Positions 36,015-48,400 of a stretch of DNA of 64,000 nucleotides are shown piece by piece (within the stretch, counting starts at the first letter, position 1; the number at the start of each line of letters is the position of its first letter). The position numbers were made by a program, and so were the translations under genes. The notes under the pieces were generated by a model that worked only from the letters and a program-made list of their open reading frames with translations, had not been told where the DNA came from and ran no database searches. The stretch is from Bolinopsis microptera (lineage: Eukaryota; Ctenophora; Tentaculata; Lobata; Bolinopsidae), in contig NC_087076.1 of assembly GCF_026151205.1 (NCBI RefSeq), positions 19,587,919 through 19,651,918 of the forward strand, written 5' to 3'.

Positions 36015-37123
36015 ACTATACATGCAGCATGAGTAACTGGTGGATAAGCCCTCGGTAAAAACGGATCCGGAAAAGTCATTGTGGCACTCGGGTCCTTGGT
36101 ATTGTCGTCGGTATATTGTCCATTACCTACGTTCTGCTTTCATAGTTTAAACAATAGTGAGTTCTAAACATAAATATAACAGATTTAAACCGACTAAGTA
36201 TGAATGAATGAAATACCTGACAATCTACACTCCTATAAAAATTAAAAAAGCAAGCATGAGTAACTCGTAGTGATGTATGATTTCTAAAAACTTTAAATTA
36301 AATTTGGCGCTCACAGGTCCTCATGATCATGTGATCGCCGCATGAGGTTCTGTAAATGCGCAGGGCACCTTCGAGCTTATATTATTCACCTTACTGAGGC
36401 AGTCAACCAACGCGCGGCTTTATTTTTATGATATGATATGTTTTGATTGTTATTAATAAATACCAAAATTTAAATTTGTTTTCCTAAAATTTGTTTTCCT
36501 TCACGTTGTAACCCTGCCGCGTGCACGTCGCATGAGTGCGCGGCTTTGTCATTGTCGCTTTCGCCACAATTCACCTCGTGCAATTACAGGGGGTTACAAT
36601 GTACAACGTGACACAAATAATCTTACGTTGGCATAACAACATTTTTGTTTTGCATGTTCTGAGACCAGAAATGAGACAGTACTCGACTAAAACGGCTGGC
36701 ACAAGATCAAGAAACCAGTTGCCTGTAAATGCGGCAGCTACTTTGTTGTGTTCGGTCAGTATCTTTGTCTATCTCTTCACCTAAGAGTATCCCAGGAACC
36801 CTGACCGGATGGGGCTTAACTTTGAAAGTAAAAGAGTTGGAGACTTCCGGTTTTTTGTAACATGTTTCTCTTTTAAAAGGAACGTTACCTCTCCAGGAGG
36901 AAAATTCAAGACAACGTAATTGTTGAGTTATATCAAAATCTCCAGAAAAGTCCCCTTTCGGGCCGATCAAAAGTTTGCAACTTTAACTTTGCGGATTCCT
37001 GTACTCTGGTTGGCTGAATTGTGTCACGTGGTAGCTGCCTGAACATTGGAATACGCCACGCGTGCAAATCGAATGCTTGTTGTCGCGCGCGAGGTCAAGC
37101 CGTCTGTTTAAATTAAACCAACT
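36015..37123. other. Non-coding stretch
   Basis: No supported gene; the short open frames here lack motifs. Confidence 0.4.
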
Positions 37124-37969
37124 CTAGTACCACCACCAGCCGGTAACTTTTCGTGGGATCTTGTCTTTGACAAAGTAGTCCTTCAGGGCAATCAGTTCCG
37201 GGTCTCTACTCTTCATCACATAGGTGGTGAGTGCATTCTCCTCTCTCTTTACGACTTCCTCTATACTATGAAGCCCACGGCCACCAAGTTGACGGCTGAC
37301 GTATAGCCGATCGATCACGGGCACAAAGAAGCACTACTAGCAATTGTGTCCTTTACCCTCCTACATAATTTGAACATTTTTGTGGCTAACTCATTGAACA
37401 ACATCTGAATTAAAATGTGTCTAGTATTAAAAGATTCAGTAAGTAATTTTTTCATGTACGCTGTACACTGTAGTTAGTAAATCAAATCAAACTTTTTCGA
37501 TCAGCCGCGCGCTGAACCAGTGTTGCATTAGGTAAAAATTGTGTATATTTTGTATTAATTTATCACAAATTATTTTATTATAATATAACCACTTATGTGA
37601 AATGGTTATTTTGACTTTAAATATTTGAACTAAATATGAATTGATTGTGGGTATAAAATAAAATTTGTTTTAAAAATTTGTTTTACTATCTCCTTGGGGA
37701 TGATGAGCTCCATTTATCCTCATTAGTTTCCGGGTCTTGCCGTCCAAGGCTTTGATTTCTCCAGCGTTCCAAGAAAGAATTCCAGCTCCATATCTTATCA
37801 CAGGTACAGCCCAGGTGTTAATTGCTTGTATACTATTCCTACCATGAAGCTGGGATTTTAACACCTTTTTGACTCTTCTGATATACTCCTTTGTGACAAG
37901 TGCTTTCATCTTATTATTTTTTCCATTTGTGTCACTTAGAATCACCTTTTGAATGTTAATCGACACCAC
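37124..37969 (-). pseudogene. Non-LTR retrotransposon C-terminal region, interrupted
   Basis: The minus-strand frame at 37969-37670 reads YIRRVKKVLKSQLHGRN, then INTWAVPVIRYGAGIL and LDGKTRKLMRINGAHHP. The piece at 37324-37124 reads VIDRLYVSRQLGGRGLHSI. In intact elements with this region (seen in many invertebrate RT proteins) the second block follows the first directly. Here about 345 AT-rich bases (37325-37672) separate them, so the gene was split by an insertion. Both pieces lack ends and cannot function. Confidence 0.75.
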
Positions 37970-38470
37970 TGGTCCTAGTTAAATTTAGCCATGGCACGAC
38001 TACTCGAACGTAACAGTTAAATAGGTGTGACATACTATTATATTCTTATAATTATATCATATGAATTGATTGCACTGCTAATAAATAAAATACTTTGTTT
38101 TACTAAAATACTTCGTTTTACTTCTTATTATTAGTATTTGTTTTTATTGCATCAAAAAATATTGATCACAACCGAAGATACAGCCCATTAGAATGTAACT
38201 CTGAACACATCATAATAACATAATATATTTTAATATAAATTTGTGTATACGTATAGAAAATAAATTATTTATTTTAATCATTAAACTTTCATTCATGTTG
38301 CAAAATTTTATAATTGAATGCAATTCAATTTTCCCTCAAATTGTGCGGTAAATCTTCTTCTTCGTAGGGGGCAGTGGTCTTTACTACTAAGGAATAGATC
38401 AAAACCACTATAAGATAGAGCATTGAAGCCCTGTGCTTACCCCGGTAAAGTTAATCTGTGAAGAAAGCAA

Positions 38471-38729
38471 GGTTAAGCCTTGTCCTCTCCACATTTGGTA
38501 ACAGGTTTTGTTGCTTGTATGAAGCCGATGATCCTTGGTAATGAGAACTTGTCCACTATATCTGTCACAGTGAGGTAGAAGGAGTCAAAGTATCCTCCTC
38601 GCTGGTAAGACCATTTCGGGCACTGACCAATAAAGTGGTTCATTGTCTCCTCTTCCATGAGACAGTGTGGACAAGTTTTAGGGACCGTTGTCGGCTTGTA
38701 CTTGGTAAATCATTCTTTATCATGTGGAT
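38471..38729 (-). pseudogene. Retrotransposon zinc-knuckle C-terminus (first copy)
   Basis: The minus strand reads CPHCLMEEETMNHFIGQCP, a C-x2-C...H...C knuckle common at the end of non-LTR RT proteins, followed by YFDSFYLTVTDIVDKF and a stop at 38473. The sequence at 38546-38729 is repeated at 39462-39645 with two differences. It probably belongs to the same old element as 37124-37969, which has the same orientation. Confidence 0.65.
38546..38729 (+). repeat. 184-bp direct repeat flanking an insertion, left copy
   Basis: Matches 39462-39645 with two mismatches (CACAGTG versus CACACTG, and CATTCTT versus CATGCTT). It sits exactly at the 5' edge of the inserted retrotransposon fragment 38730-39461, as a target-site duplication would. 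Confidence 0.85.
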
Positions 38730-39461
38730 TTATTTATAACGATCTTATGACCTTCTATAAAATAGTGAATAGCATAATCCCAGTTTCGCTTTCTACTTAT
38801 ATAGTCCTATGCCGTCCAGAGGGCACCCGATACACTAGGCACAATGCTCAAATAATTGATATGTCGGATACTTCAACTTACATGAGTACCACTGTACCCT
38901 GCTCGGATGCCTTCCGAAATAGCTTCTTTCATAGATTTATGCTGAAATGGAATAGTCTACCAGTATGTATCCGGCAGTCAGAGCGGATTTATACTTTTAA
39001 GGTCAATCTGATCAAGCACCTCTGGGCTGCCGATACAGTCTGGCCAGACTAGTCTCAGAAATGTGTTTTTGTTGGTTACAATTCTGTCCGTCCAATTTCC
39101 TATCTGCTTGTCCTTCTTTTTTCTTCTATCAGTTGTGACGGAATTGTAATGAACAAAATCCATATATAATTATTTATGATATGTTTGATTTCTTGTTATT
39201 GTATGTCATTCAAATTTGGTAGACGGCCCCAACGTTAATGTGGCTTTTGCTATGTGTTGGTTCAGCCGAATTAATTATTATGTAATCAAGTTTATTTTTT
39301 CTTTTAGTTAGTTGTCATCCGGCCAGACATTAAGTAACTTATATTGCAGCACCATTTTTCAATTAGAATATTAAAATATGTTATTGTAATTTTGCATGGC
39401 TGAAATGTAACGCTTGATTTGTATATATATGATAATTAATTGAATTTTCAAAAAAAAAAAA
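38730..39461 (+). mobile_element. 5'-truncated poly(A) non-LTR retrotransposon insertion
   Basis: The plus strand begins inside an RT C-terminal frame: LMTFYKIVNSIIPVSLSTY, then FRNSFFHRFMLKWNSLPVCI and FKVNLIKHLW, ending in TAG at 39050-39052. About 400 bases of 3' untranslated sequence follow, then a run of 13 or more A ending at about 39463. That is the anatomy of a 5'-truncated non-LTR insertion of about 0.73 kb. It landed in the older element (38471-38729 plus 39462-39720) and is flanked by a 184-bp direct repeat. The short fragment cannot encode a working enzyme. Confidence 0.85.
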
Positions 39462-39720
39462 AACTTGTCCACTATATCTGTCACACTGAGGTAGAAGGAG
39501 TCAAAGTATCCTCCTCGCTGGTAAGACCATTTCGGGCACTGACCAATAAAGTGGTTCATTGTCTCCTCTTCCATGAGACAGTGTGGACAAGTTTTAGGGA
39601 CCGTTGTCGGCTTGTACTTGGTAAATCATGCTTTATCATGTGGATCCATAGTTGGTCAGTGCGCACTGTACAAATTTTAAAAAGCTGTCGAGGAATTTTT
39701 ACCGAATTTTAAGAAAAAAG
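39462..39720 (-). pseudogene. Retrotransposon zinc-knuckle region (second copy and continuation)
   Basis: The minus strand again encodes CPHCLMEEETMNHFIGQCP, reading on until it runs into the poly(A) end of the inserted element at about 39463. The bases beyond 39645 continue the older element with no match in the first copy. So this side is the original upstream part and 38471-38545 the original downstream part. Confidence 0.65.
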
Positions 39721-40400
39721 TTTTGTTTTTTAATCACTTCAGTCCGAAAAATTCAAACCTCAAGCTGTTAAATCAGATTTCTGAGTCGGACACTACAAGT
39801 TTAGGTGATAATGATAGCAAAGTTGATGTGACTTATTACATGTGCATTGATTTCCTTAATAAAGTTGAGAAGTGATTTTCATGCTTACTAATGCTTCAGT
39901 TATACAATCTTAAATTTGATCCTTCGAACAGCTGTTGAGCAATGAAACGCAAACATAATCTTAGCAAAATGAATATATTTCTTTTATCTTCAGCATTTAA
40001 TCAGTCACATAATCTGAGAATATCAATGGTTAGTTTGAGAATGTCAAAAATTCTCATCAAAAATGTAGTAAAGTCTCAAAAAATTAATTTAGCATCTCAG
40101 TTATACAATTTAGCATCTCAGTTATACAATTTGTATTATTGGTCAAAACACAAAACTTAAACCCCTCATATTTCAAATTATAGGATTTTTGGAATTAGCT
40201 TTTCGAAAATTTATGAGGCGAATTTTTCCCGAACTAATCCCGAACTGAAAAAAGGTGCCGAACTGTACGAATTTTTTACGACTTTTGTACAAACTGACTC
40301 ATAATGCTTTCTTGTTATCAATCTATGACCCATTTCTCTTCAATCGATTTTTATGTAATCCATGTTAATAAATACTAATCAACATATTATGAAGGTCAGT
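39721..40400. other. Region upstream of the zinc-finger gene
   Basis: A 19-base unit, TTAGCATCTCAGTTATACAA, is repeated in tandem at about 40089-40129. TATGAAGGTCAG at 40388-40399 could serve as a splice acceptor for an upstream exon, but I see no such exon. No other feature is supported. Confidence 0.4.
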
Positions 40401-40407
40401 TAGATCT

Positions 40408-41797
40408 ATGCCAAAATCCAAGAGGAAGATTGGAAAGCCCTACTCGGTGTGATCTATGTGAGTACAGATGTAAAACGTCAAGTCATTTGAAAAGCCATGA
40501 ACGAACACACTCTGGATTAAAGCCCTTTCCCTGTGAGTATTGTGATTACTCTGCAGCTTTTGCTGGTCATCTCAGGATGCATATTCGTAGAATACACACT
40601 GGTGAGCGTCCATTTCAGTGTCAAGACTGTGAGGTGGCAACCTTCACAAAATGTGAATTAACTAATCACTATCGACTCAAACACTCTGGTGAACGTCCTT
40701 TTGCTTGCAAATTGTGTAGTTTTAAAACTGTTGCCAAAAGTGGACTTATTCAGCACATGTTAGTTCATGCTGAAAGAAATCATGCATGTGACGAGTGTGA
40801 TTATAAGTCGAACTCAAAGTCTACTTTAGCAAAGCACATGTTAACACATGGTGAGCGAACTTTAATTGAGTGTAGTAAGTGCGATCACAAAGCCAAAAAT
40901 GCTCGTCTTTTGAAAAGCCATGAATTAACTCACGGAAAACGTACCCGTAACCTGGTCTGCTGTTTTTGCAAGTATAGGACTCATTTGAGAAAATATCTAG
41001 AAAATCATATAAGACAGATTCACACAGATGAAAGGCCCTACAAATGTGACCTATGTAGTTATGCTGCCAAGCAATCTAACACCCTCACACGACATCGTGC
41101 TACTCATTTTGATGACCGTCCTTTTGTGTGCACGGAATGTGATTATGCATCAAAGACAAAGAAGTGTTTGACAATGCACATGCTCACACATACAAATGAA
41201 AAGCCGCATCAGTGTGACCAATGCGATTTCGCAACAGCACAATTAGGTAATCTAACAGCTCATATCAGGGCTGTACACACCAGAGAAAAGCCATTTAAAT
41301 GTGATTTTTGTGACCAAAGATTTACAGAGAAGTCGTACCTTAAAAAGCATAGAAGAACTCACACAGGTGAAAAACCATATAGCTGTACTATGTGTGACTA
41401 TGCTGCTACACAAAAGGGAGCCCTAGACAGCCATTTCCGTGCAAAGCACACCAACGAAAAGCCTTTCACCTGTTCCAAATGTGATTATAAGGCAGCAAGT
41501 CAAAGCTCAATTGCAACACACATGCGGTTTCACACTCAAAAGCGAGAGTATAAATGTGACAAATGTGACTTGGCCTTTAATACATCCTCTAACCTTATCG
41601 CACATGCAGTGGTTCATTCTGAAACACAGCCCCACGAATGTTCTTCCTGTGATTTTAAAACTGCTCACAAACGTGTTCTTCGTCGTCATATGATGATCCA
41701 TACAGGAGAAACCCCTTACTGTTGCGATTTATGTGATTTCAAGGCTAACAGATCGGATAAGATTGGTGCCCACATCAAGAAAGTACACTCAAAATAA
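40408..41797 (+). CDS. C2H2 zinc-finger protein with 16 fingers
   Basis: One exon encodes sixteen consecutive C2H2 fingers joined by TGE(K/R)P-like linkers, so the product is almost certainly a nuclear DNA-binding protein. The first finger is CDLCEYRCKTSSHLKSH and the last ends HIKKVHSK before TAA. Many fingers carry a D/Y/F residue after the second cysteine (CDY, CDF), as in REST/ZFY-like arrays. The finger frame has no ATG in front of it. The only nearby ATG (40408) starts MPKSKRKIGKPYS in another frame, and this would join the first finger perfectly if one G of the pair at 40446-40447 were absent. Either the sequence has a one-base error or the gene is mutated; a spliced start is less likely. 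A polyadenylation signal, AATAAA, lies at 41933-41938. No effector domain (KRAB, BTB) is visible. Confidence 0.88.
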
Positions 41798-42789
41798 TCA
41801 ACTAATCAAGGTCAAGTACAAAGATCCCATGTTTTAGTATGATTTTTCTTTGCAAGTTCCAGCCTAGCCTCAATATTACGGCTGGTGTAATTAGTAGATG
41901 AGGTTTGAAGATCAATTAGCTAAATTTGAAATAATAAACTACTAGCTAACAGTTTATATAATAAACATTTTAGTGATTTTTAGGGGTTTCTTTTACATTA
42001 TTAAACTGCACAACAATAATATAATGGATGTGGGCCCCACAATGTGGCTCATTGTTAAAGGCAATTGGCAATTTGAGTTTCATGTTTTGTTCAAATTTTC
42101 AGCGAATTGACCTAAAATTGCACGAAAACATATTAGTATTTTATAACAGCCCTAATCTCACCACTTTTATATTTAACTTGATTGAACATAATGTTTTGTA
42201 TTTAATTTGTTACCATATTAATATTATGTTATTGTAACTATGTTTGACTTGTGTGCAGGTTTGGTTCACGTGACTCCAATAAGTATAAAATTGAATGTAC
42301 AATATGAAAACTGAACAGTGAAAGCAAACCGGGCCTAGAAGCGAACCGACTCTGCACAAAGGTTTAACAACGTTATCATATAAATCTGTAAATCAGCACT
42401 GTATATTAAATTATTATTTGAATTATTATTTATATTGGCAGTAATTATATATATAATAGTGCTATTTATGAGTCGCCAAGGCCCAAGGATATAATATTCG
42501 ACCATTAATAAATTATATTAAAAAAAAGATGTAAACTTTCTGAGAAATTTTCCCATTTTACGTTGTTTTACTATAATGCTAAGTCGCACAGTACACTAGA
42601 CTATGACTGAGTTAGTACCTCACTTGTACTTCATGCGTCATGTGTTGTGTAGTACCAAAATGTTTCAGTGCATATCATTACCACTAATATAATGACCTTT
42701 TGAAACGTTGTGTCCATGTGAATTGTGAGTCGTAGGTATACACTGAAACAGTTTTAAGTACTAAATTTTCCCTACAATAGGATTATAGG
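41798..42789. other. 3' flank of the zinc-finger gene and 5' flank of the Tudor-PHD gene
   Basis: AATAAA motifs at 41933 and near 41960 suit the zinc-finger transcript. No other frame or repeat is supported, so promoter elements of the next gene probably lie here. Confidence 0.4.
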
Positions 42790-44779
42790 ATGGCATTTGG
42801 CTGCGACCATTGTGGCAGGCAGTGTGGTAATCATTACAACTTAACCCTTCATGGAAACACCTGTAAAAAGAAGCCAAAACCTGCCCCCATAACAACCAGT
42901 GGTACATTACATGATACTCTTAGTTTACATGATACTCTTTGTTTACATGAATCATGACACTCTTTGTTTAATTGTTTACATTAAATGAGCTGTTTAAAGC
43001 AATTTCTGGGTGGGTATCTTATTTTATATACCAAGAAACAGTTAATTTTTAGTTAGTACCGCAAAGGGGTGGCTGTCTTACGTATTATCAACAAAAAACA
43101 GTTAGTAAAGGGGGTGCAGGTGGGTGGGTCTATCCCCCCCCCCCGAGTCAACTGTGATACATGCTACATAACCTCACAAAGTTTTAATTTCAGAGCTGGA
43201 GCTGTGTAATGTGAAGGAAAACAAAATTGCAATTCCCATGGACAGGTTGTTAAATACGATACACTCATGTCACAGGATTGGAAAGAAGTGCTTATCAGTA
43301 AAGGATACCATCACCAATGTAATTCATTTATAAATAACTTATTTAGGATAATTAATAGAAAGGGAGGTAGATGCATTAATTACTCAACTTTTGGTCAAAT
43401 GAGCATAAAAAGTGAATGATTGCGTTGCTTAACCCATACTGAATCCTGTACTAAGTTTGGGTAGGAGTTCTTGGGACAACGCATGCAATTAAACGTTATT
43501 AAAGTTAGCAATAAGCATGCATTGATTTTTAATTTTCCAAGCATTACTCATTTAATTATCATAATAATAATAATATGATAATTATAAAGTTACTTTTTCA
43601 AGCCTTTTCTAGTTAACCGCGAAATATGAGATCAACTACAACCAAAAAAGCACTGTCATCTTAAGTTTAGTAAGCTCTGCTGTCAAGACCTGTCCTTTCT
43701 GTTGCAAAAAGCGTTAGTACTCCTGGGATATACTATTGACTGCAATGCCCTCAGATTTTCTTAACTTTAACTTTTGCTATTTTCTGATGAGCCATTTCTT
43801 TCAGATTTCTTGATTCGAAGATATTCAGACTTCAGAGTTATATCTTACATAATACAATAGTATTCATTTTTGAAAAGTTTTAATTTGAAAAGTTTTAATT
43901 TTCCACAGAGTTCAAGCACGAGAAGCCAGTTCTGATTCGTTGGAGTAACGGACTGTTGTACAAAGGCTATGTGCTCTCCAGACAAGGCAGATTGTGCTAT
44001 GTTGAGCTTGACAACTTCAACACGGCTGTTCTGGATTGCAAGGTCACAGATTTTTCAGTGCTTGAGTGGAATTGTAATTAATATCGGTGAAATTTAGCTC
44101 TATTATAATATCGTAGTAGTAGGTATTGACCTATTTTAGTATATTTTTACATTCTCATTTCTCAACGAACAGCTTGTTATATATACCATTAATATTGTGA
44201 CAGGACGTGTTTGACGAATTCGAGCATGAAGTAATGTGTACTGTGTGTAAGTCTGGTTCATCAGAGCCTCCCAACGAAATTGTTCTTTGTGACTGCTGCA
44301 ACTCTGGGTATCATCAGGCAAGTGGTTTTATAAAAACCACACTATGACGAAGGTGTTAAATATTTAATTACATAATTGGGACATTTGCCCCACGATATGG
44401 GGAATGACTGAAACCAAGATGCTCTGTCACATTTTGTTATTGGAATTTAGTGTTTACACACAAACTGCATTGATTATTTTGCATTCCATGCGCATATAAT
44501 TGAACATAATGTTTTTTTTTTCAAATTCAGAAGTGTCACAAGCCAGTAATAACCGAAGACATTCTGTGCCTTGACGAAGACTGGTTTTGTGCGAGATGTG
44601 AACGAACCAAGACTGGTCACGTGACTGTCAGTGGTGGTTCAGCAGAGGAGCCGCAGTATACTCTTTCTACTTTAGCCTGTATGGCACTGCTTTGTCTGGG
44701 ACCCTCCACACGATCTACTGTTCGCTCATGGATACAGGTGTGTAAAATTACAATTTTTAGATGCACTTATTTGATTTAG
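42790..44779 (+). CDS. Polycomblike (PHF1/MTF2/PHF19)-type Tudor-PHD protein
   Basis: Five exons join in frame: 42790-42901, 43194-43318, 43911-44042, 44204-44317 and 44531 onward. The N-terminus has a C-x2-C...H...C motif (CDHCGRQCGNHYN). Residues 80-123 form a Tudor domain (VLIRWSNGLLYKG, then CYVELDN). A C4HC3 PHD finger follows directly (MCTVC, VLCDCCNSGYHQKCH, WFCARC), the order found in Polycomblike proteins, which bind H3K36me3 and PRC2. Of the four aromatic cage residues known in PHF1, the W and Y are kept, but the two F positions read L and A. The PHD is split by an intron whose donor is CAG|GCAAGT, a GC-AG intron. A TAG in frame lies at 44777-44779; otherwise exon 5 ends at a GTGTGT donor at 44738. 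The second PHD and winged-helix are not seen, so the gene is short or incomplete. An in-frame stop at 42778 supports the chosen start. Confidence 0.75.
44318..44530 (+). other. GC-AG intron within the PHD finger
   Basis: The intron starts GCAAGTGG after ...CATCAG and ends TTTTTTTTTCAAATTCAG before AAGTGTCAC. Apart from C at the second position the donor is consensus, as GC donors usually are. Removing it restores the PHD finger with its H and C ligands in correct spacing, which is strong evidence that it is used. Confidence 0.75.
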
Positions 44780-45450
44780 TGATTTCTTCTAAATTACCAA
44801 TTATACCTGTATTATAATACAGGGTGAGTTGAAATTTGCATTATATTTAGGTCATTGACAGCCTTCTAAAAATCGTCAAAAAATCAGGTCCAAAATTTTC
44901 AAACGTCTTGGAATGTTGCCATAAATCAACCAAATTATGAGATAGGATCAAATGAGAATCAGAATGAAAATAATAACGTTGCGTTTGTGAATTGATAGCA
45001 GCTCATCTTTCAAAATAATATGCCCCTCCATAAAAATATTTATAATTTTTTTAAATCCAAACATTATTTTAAACTCACCCTGGCCCTGTAGTTGAACTAC
45101 TGTATAATACTCCTAAATACAGCCTAAATTACCAATTAATTAGTAATTACCTGGCTAGAAGGCAATACAGGTAATGTTGATCTGTTGATCTTTAATTTGA
45201 TGAATATAAATAAAATCTTGTCTGAAGAGTCGAACAATTAATATGATAGTTAGTTCACTGTTCAACTGTCGCTGACAAATCAATTAGCGTGTTATGATAC
45301 ATCATTGGAGGTTTACTCTGTCAAAATTCCAAAATAATACCAAAGCAAATAGATATATTGTATGAATGTATACAAAACTGTCAATGTTGTAAAGACTACC
45401 TAATTGCTATAATTGTCTGAATTCTAAATAGATCTCCACCTGATTATAAC
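44780..45450. other. Convergent intergenic region
   Basis: It separates the 3' ends of the Tudor-PHD gene (+) and the first LDLa-GPCR gene (-). No further exon with recognisable PHD2 or winged-helix sequence is visible on the plus strand. Confidence 0.4.
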
Positions 45451-48400
45451 TTAATCGGAATTTTCAGATTCTGATATTCTTTGAGTTTGAAGTTCTATTT
45501 CATCTACTGTCTCAACGGCCGCTGCCTCCCCTCTGATGTTGAATGCCTCAAAAAACGATGCCAACGTTGGATTAACTGCATTAGAAAATCTGCGGGAAAT
45601 TTTGCACTGACACAAAATGTTACTCAATGCTGCTGTCCCGTGAGATATCCAGTCCACAATATTGTTTTGATAGAGGAGTGGGTTTAGGATACAGTTGATG
45701 GGAAGTAGAATTGTGGAACAAAATAGATAAAGATCAGTCCCATCTACGATTTCCAAGTAATGAAGCAGCGCAATGGTTATGAAAGGGACCCAGCATGCAA
45801 AATCTGTCGCAATTATCATAGCAATCTTCCTCTGTAATTTTCTGGTTTTATCTTTACCTTTTGAACTCGAAATATGCGATGATTTGGCTGAAATGAAATT
45901 AACGAGAGTGTAACAACCGGCTATAACAGCGAAACAGATGAAATTTATTCCAAGCAACCCCCACGAGTAGGCTAGCTGAGGATCATTGTGCTTGACAAAG
46001 AATTTGAACACACAAACTGGAGCATTTCCATAAAACCCCCAGTTCCTCCCTGTAATACCGCCATGATCCGCTGTAAACATTTCTCCTATCAAATCCCTGA
46101 TAGTTTTCCAGTTTAATTTCACCCTCGATTTACTTGAAGGTGAACGAAACCTGCCATAGTAAGCTTCCAGTATATCCATGTGTTTCAACTTATCTGGAAC
46201 ACCCACGAATAGTGGATTGGAAGTTCCATAGTATAGGCCATTCAGAAAAAAATCCTCAAATATCGTGAACAGAGGTATTGTTGATATTAAGATGGATATG
46301 ATGAGCACTGAACCAATAATTATTGAAGATGTCAAGTAGTCCTGCCTTGTGACCCCTACTGATGGCCTCCTTCTCTGGACAACAACAGCTCTAAACACAC
46401 TCAAAACTGTCATCGCAAACAGTGACAGCTGCATTCCGATGGTATTTAAAACTCCCAGTGAGGAACAGCCCTTACTGATTAACCACTCATATCTCTCACG
46501 ACAGAAACTATCTTTATACCTCATGTCTATGACAGCAATCGAAAACAAATAAATTCCTATCAAGAAATCTCCAACCGCAATAACTGTAAGCAAGGAATTG
46601 CTGATGAACGCTGTGCCAGATTTACATGCCTCCAAATCCCGTATATTCAGTGCTATCACTATACCATTTACTGTCATGGCAGTCAAACCTGCAGCCCAAG
46701 CAAAAACACGAAGTCCCAAAGTTGGGATGATACGAAGACCACAGTCAACACATTCATCTGATGCGTCTCTACAGTGGATCTCACCGTCGCACTTTTTAGA
46801 AATCGGTATGAGCTCTCCACTGGCGCACGTGTAATGGTTCTTGCAGTGGATTTCGTCAGAGTTGTCTCCGCAATCGTTTGCTAAGTTACAAACTCTATCG
46901 AGCGATACACACATACCGTTGTCACAGGGAAACAGTCTTTCGTTCACTGAAACCAAACTCGGATTTTCTCTTGACCATGACCAAGAAGGTATTGTCTTTG
47001 GAAACGGTAAATATCCTGTGACGAATATTTAAACAGGAGGAATGCGACAACGGTTTAAGTGGACAGGACACAACCTGATTTGGACACTGGTCCATACAAC
47101 TCATGTAAACGTATTGCTCGCCGTACAAAAAGAGGCATGAACTCCCCGAAATTAACTTACTGGGAAAATTTAACTTCTCATAAAGAAGTCCGTAACCTTT
47201 GGGGAAAAAATTGAATTCTTCAATGCACAGTCGTACCCTGAAATCCGTGTTAGATCAAATAAACCAGGCAGGCACTGGACGAGAAGTTTCGTTCCAATAG
47301 ATTTCCTTACTGGAGCTACGGATGCAGAGGGAACATCTTCCGACTCCCGTGATCGTGATTTTTCGCAGACTCTTTCTTCATTTTCACAAGATGAAACAGC
47401 ATCACATAGATGCCTTAAGTCAATCAATTTTGTATTATTGTTTCCGCGGTCACATCTATATAATTCCTCACACTGATTTTCTTTTTCTATACATCTCAGC
47501 TTTGTCCACGGACTCCCACATTGCTTCCAGTGCGATATTTCCTCGTCTATCCCATTTCGACAGTCAACAACTCCATCGCACAACCAGTCAGCTGGAATCC
47601 TTTTGGGGACAGCTTCACCGTAGTTAACAGTTCGGACACATGTAACGTTCTCTTTAACAAGATTATCACAAATAGTCTGCAATTCGTCACCCCTGTGTGG
47701 ACAGTCACTGATGTCATCGCAGAGCGTGTGTTTGTGGGTGGTACAATCTATTTCAGCCTCTCCACAAAGCTCATCCAAGCCATCGTCACAGATTGGGAAG
47801 CCCCTACATAGACCAAGTTTTGTTATTGATGTTTGGTAACCGTCTACTTTACACGTCAAAGCATGTGTGGCACTGGTACAGTTTAGTTGATCTCTGCCGT
47901 CTATACAGGGCGACACAAGGGGCGAGATATTTGGGCTGCACATCTGACTTGCCACCAAAAATCTACTCGACAATTCCCCGGAATTTTCATGATCCAATCT
48001 GCCTCGCCTCCATTGACACCACCCGACCGTTTTATCACAACCTGCTTCGTCAATGTCATCTTACATCGAAAGTCTCGACCTTCATTTCTGTCGCAGATAA
48101 ATGTTGGTGGAAGCCAAATTTTGATACTAGGATAGCTTCTTGAGAAGCAGTCCATTCCGTATTCGTGATTACAGTTTACCTCATCATCTGCAAAATCTGG
48201 CAAGCAGTCCACTGTTCCATCACATCTTTTCTTATCTGGAATCATTTTACCAGATTTGACACATTTATGGTTTGAATCGGCAGTATCGCAAAACCTCTCG
48301 TCAAATCCTGGGTTATCTGTATTGAAACAGTTATCATGTCCATTACAATCAAAGTACCAGGAAACTGATTTCCCACTGATGGAATGAATTTTATCAGTTC

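Noticed and set aside
48040-48063. 22-base intron GTAAGA...GCAG at the frame break of receptor A
   Set aside because: Far too short to be spliced; a one-base indel restores the alignment to paralog B.
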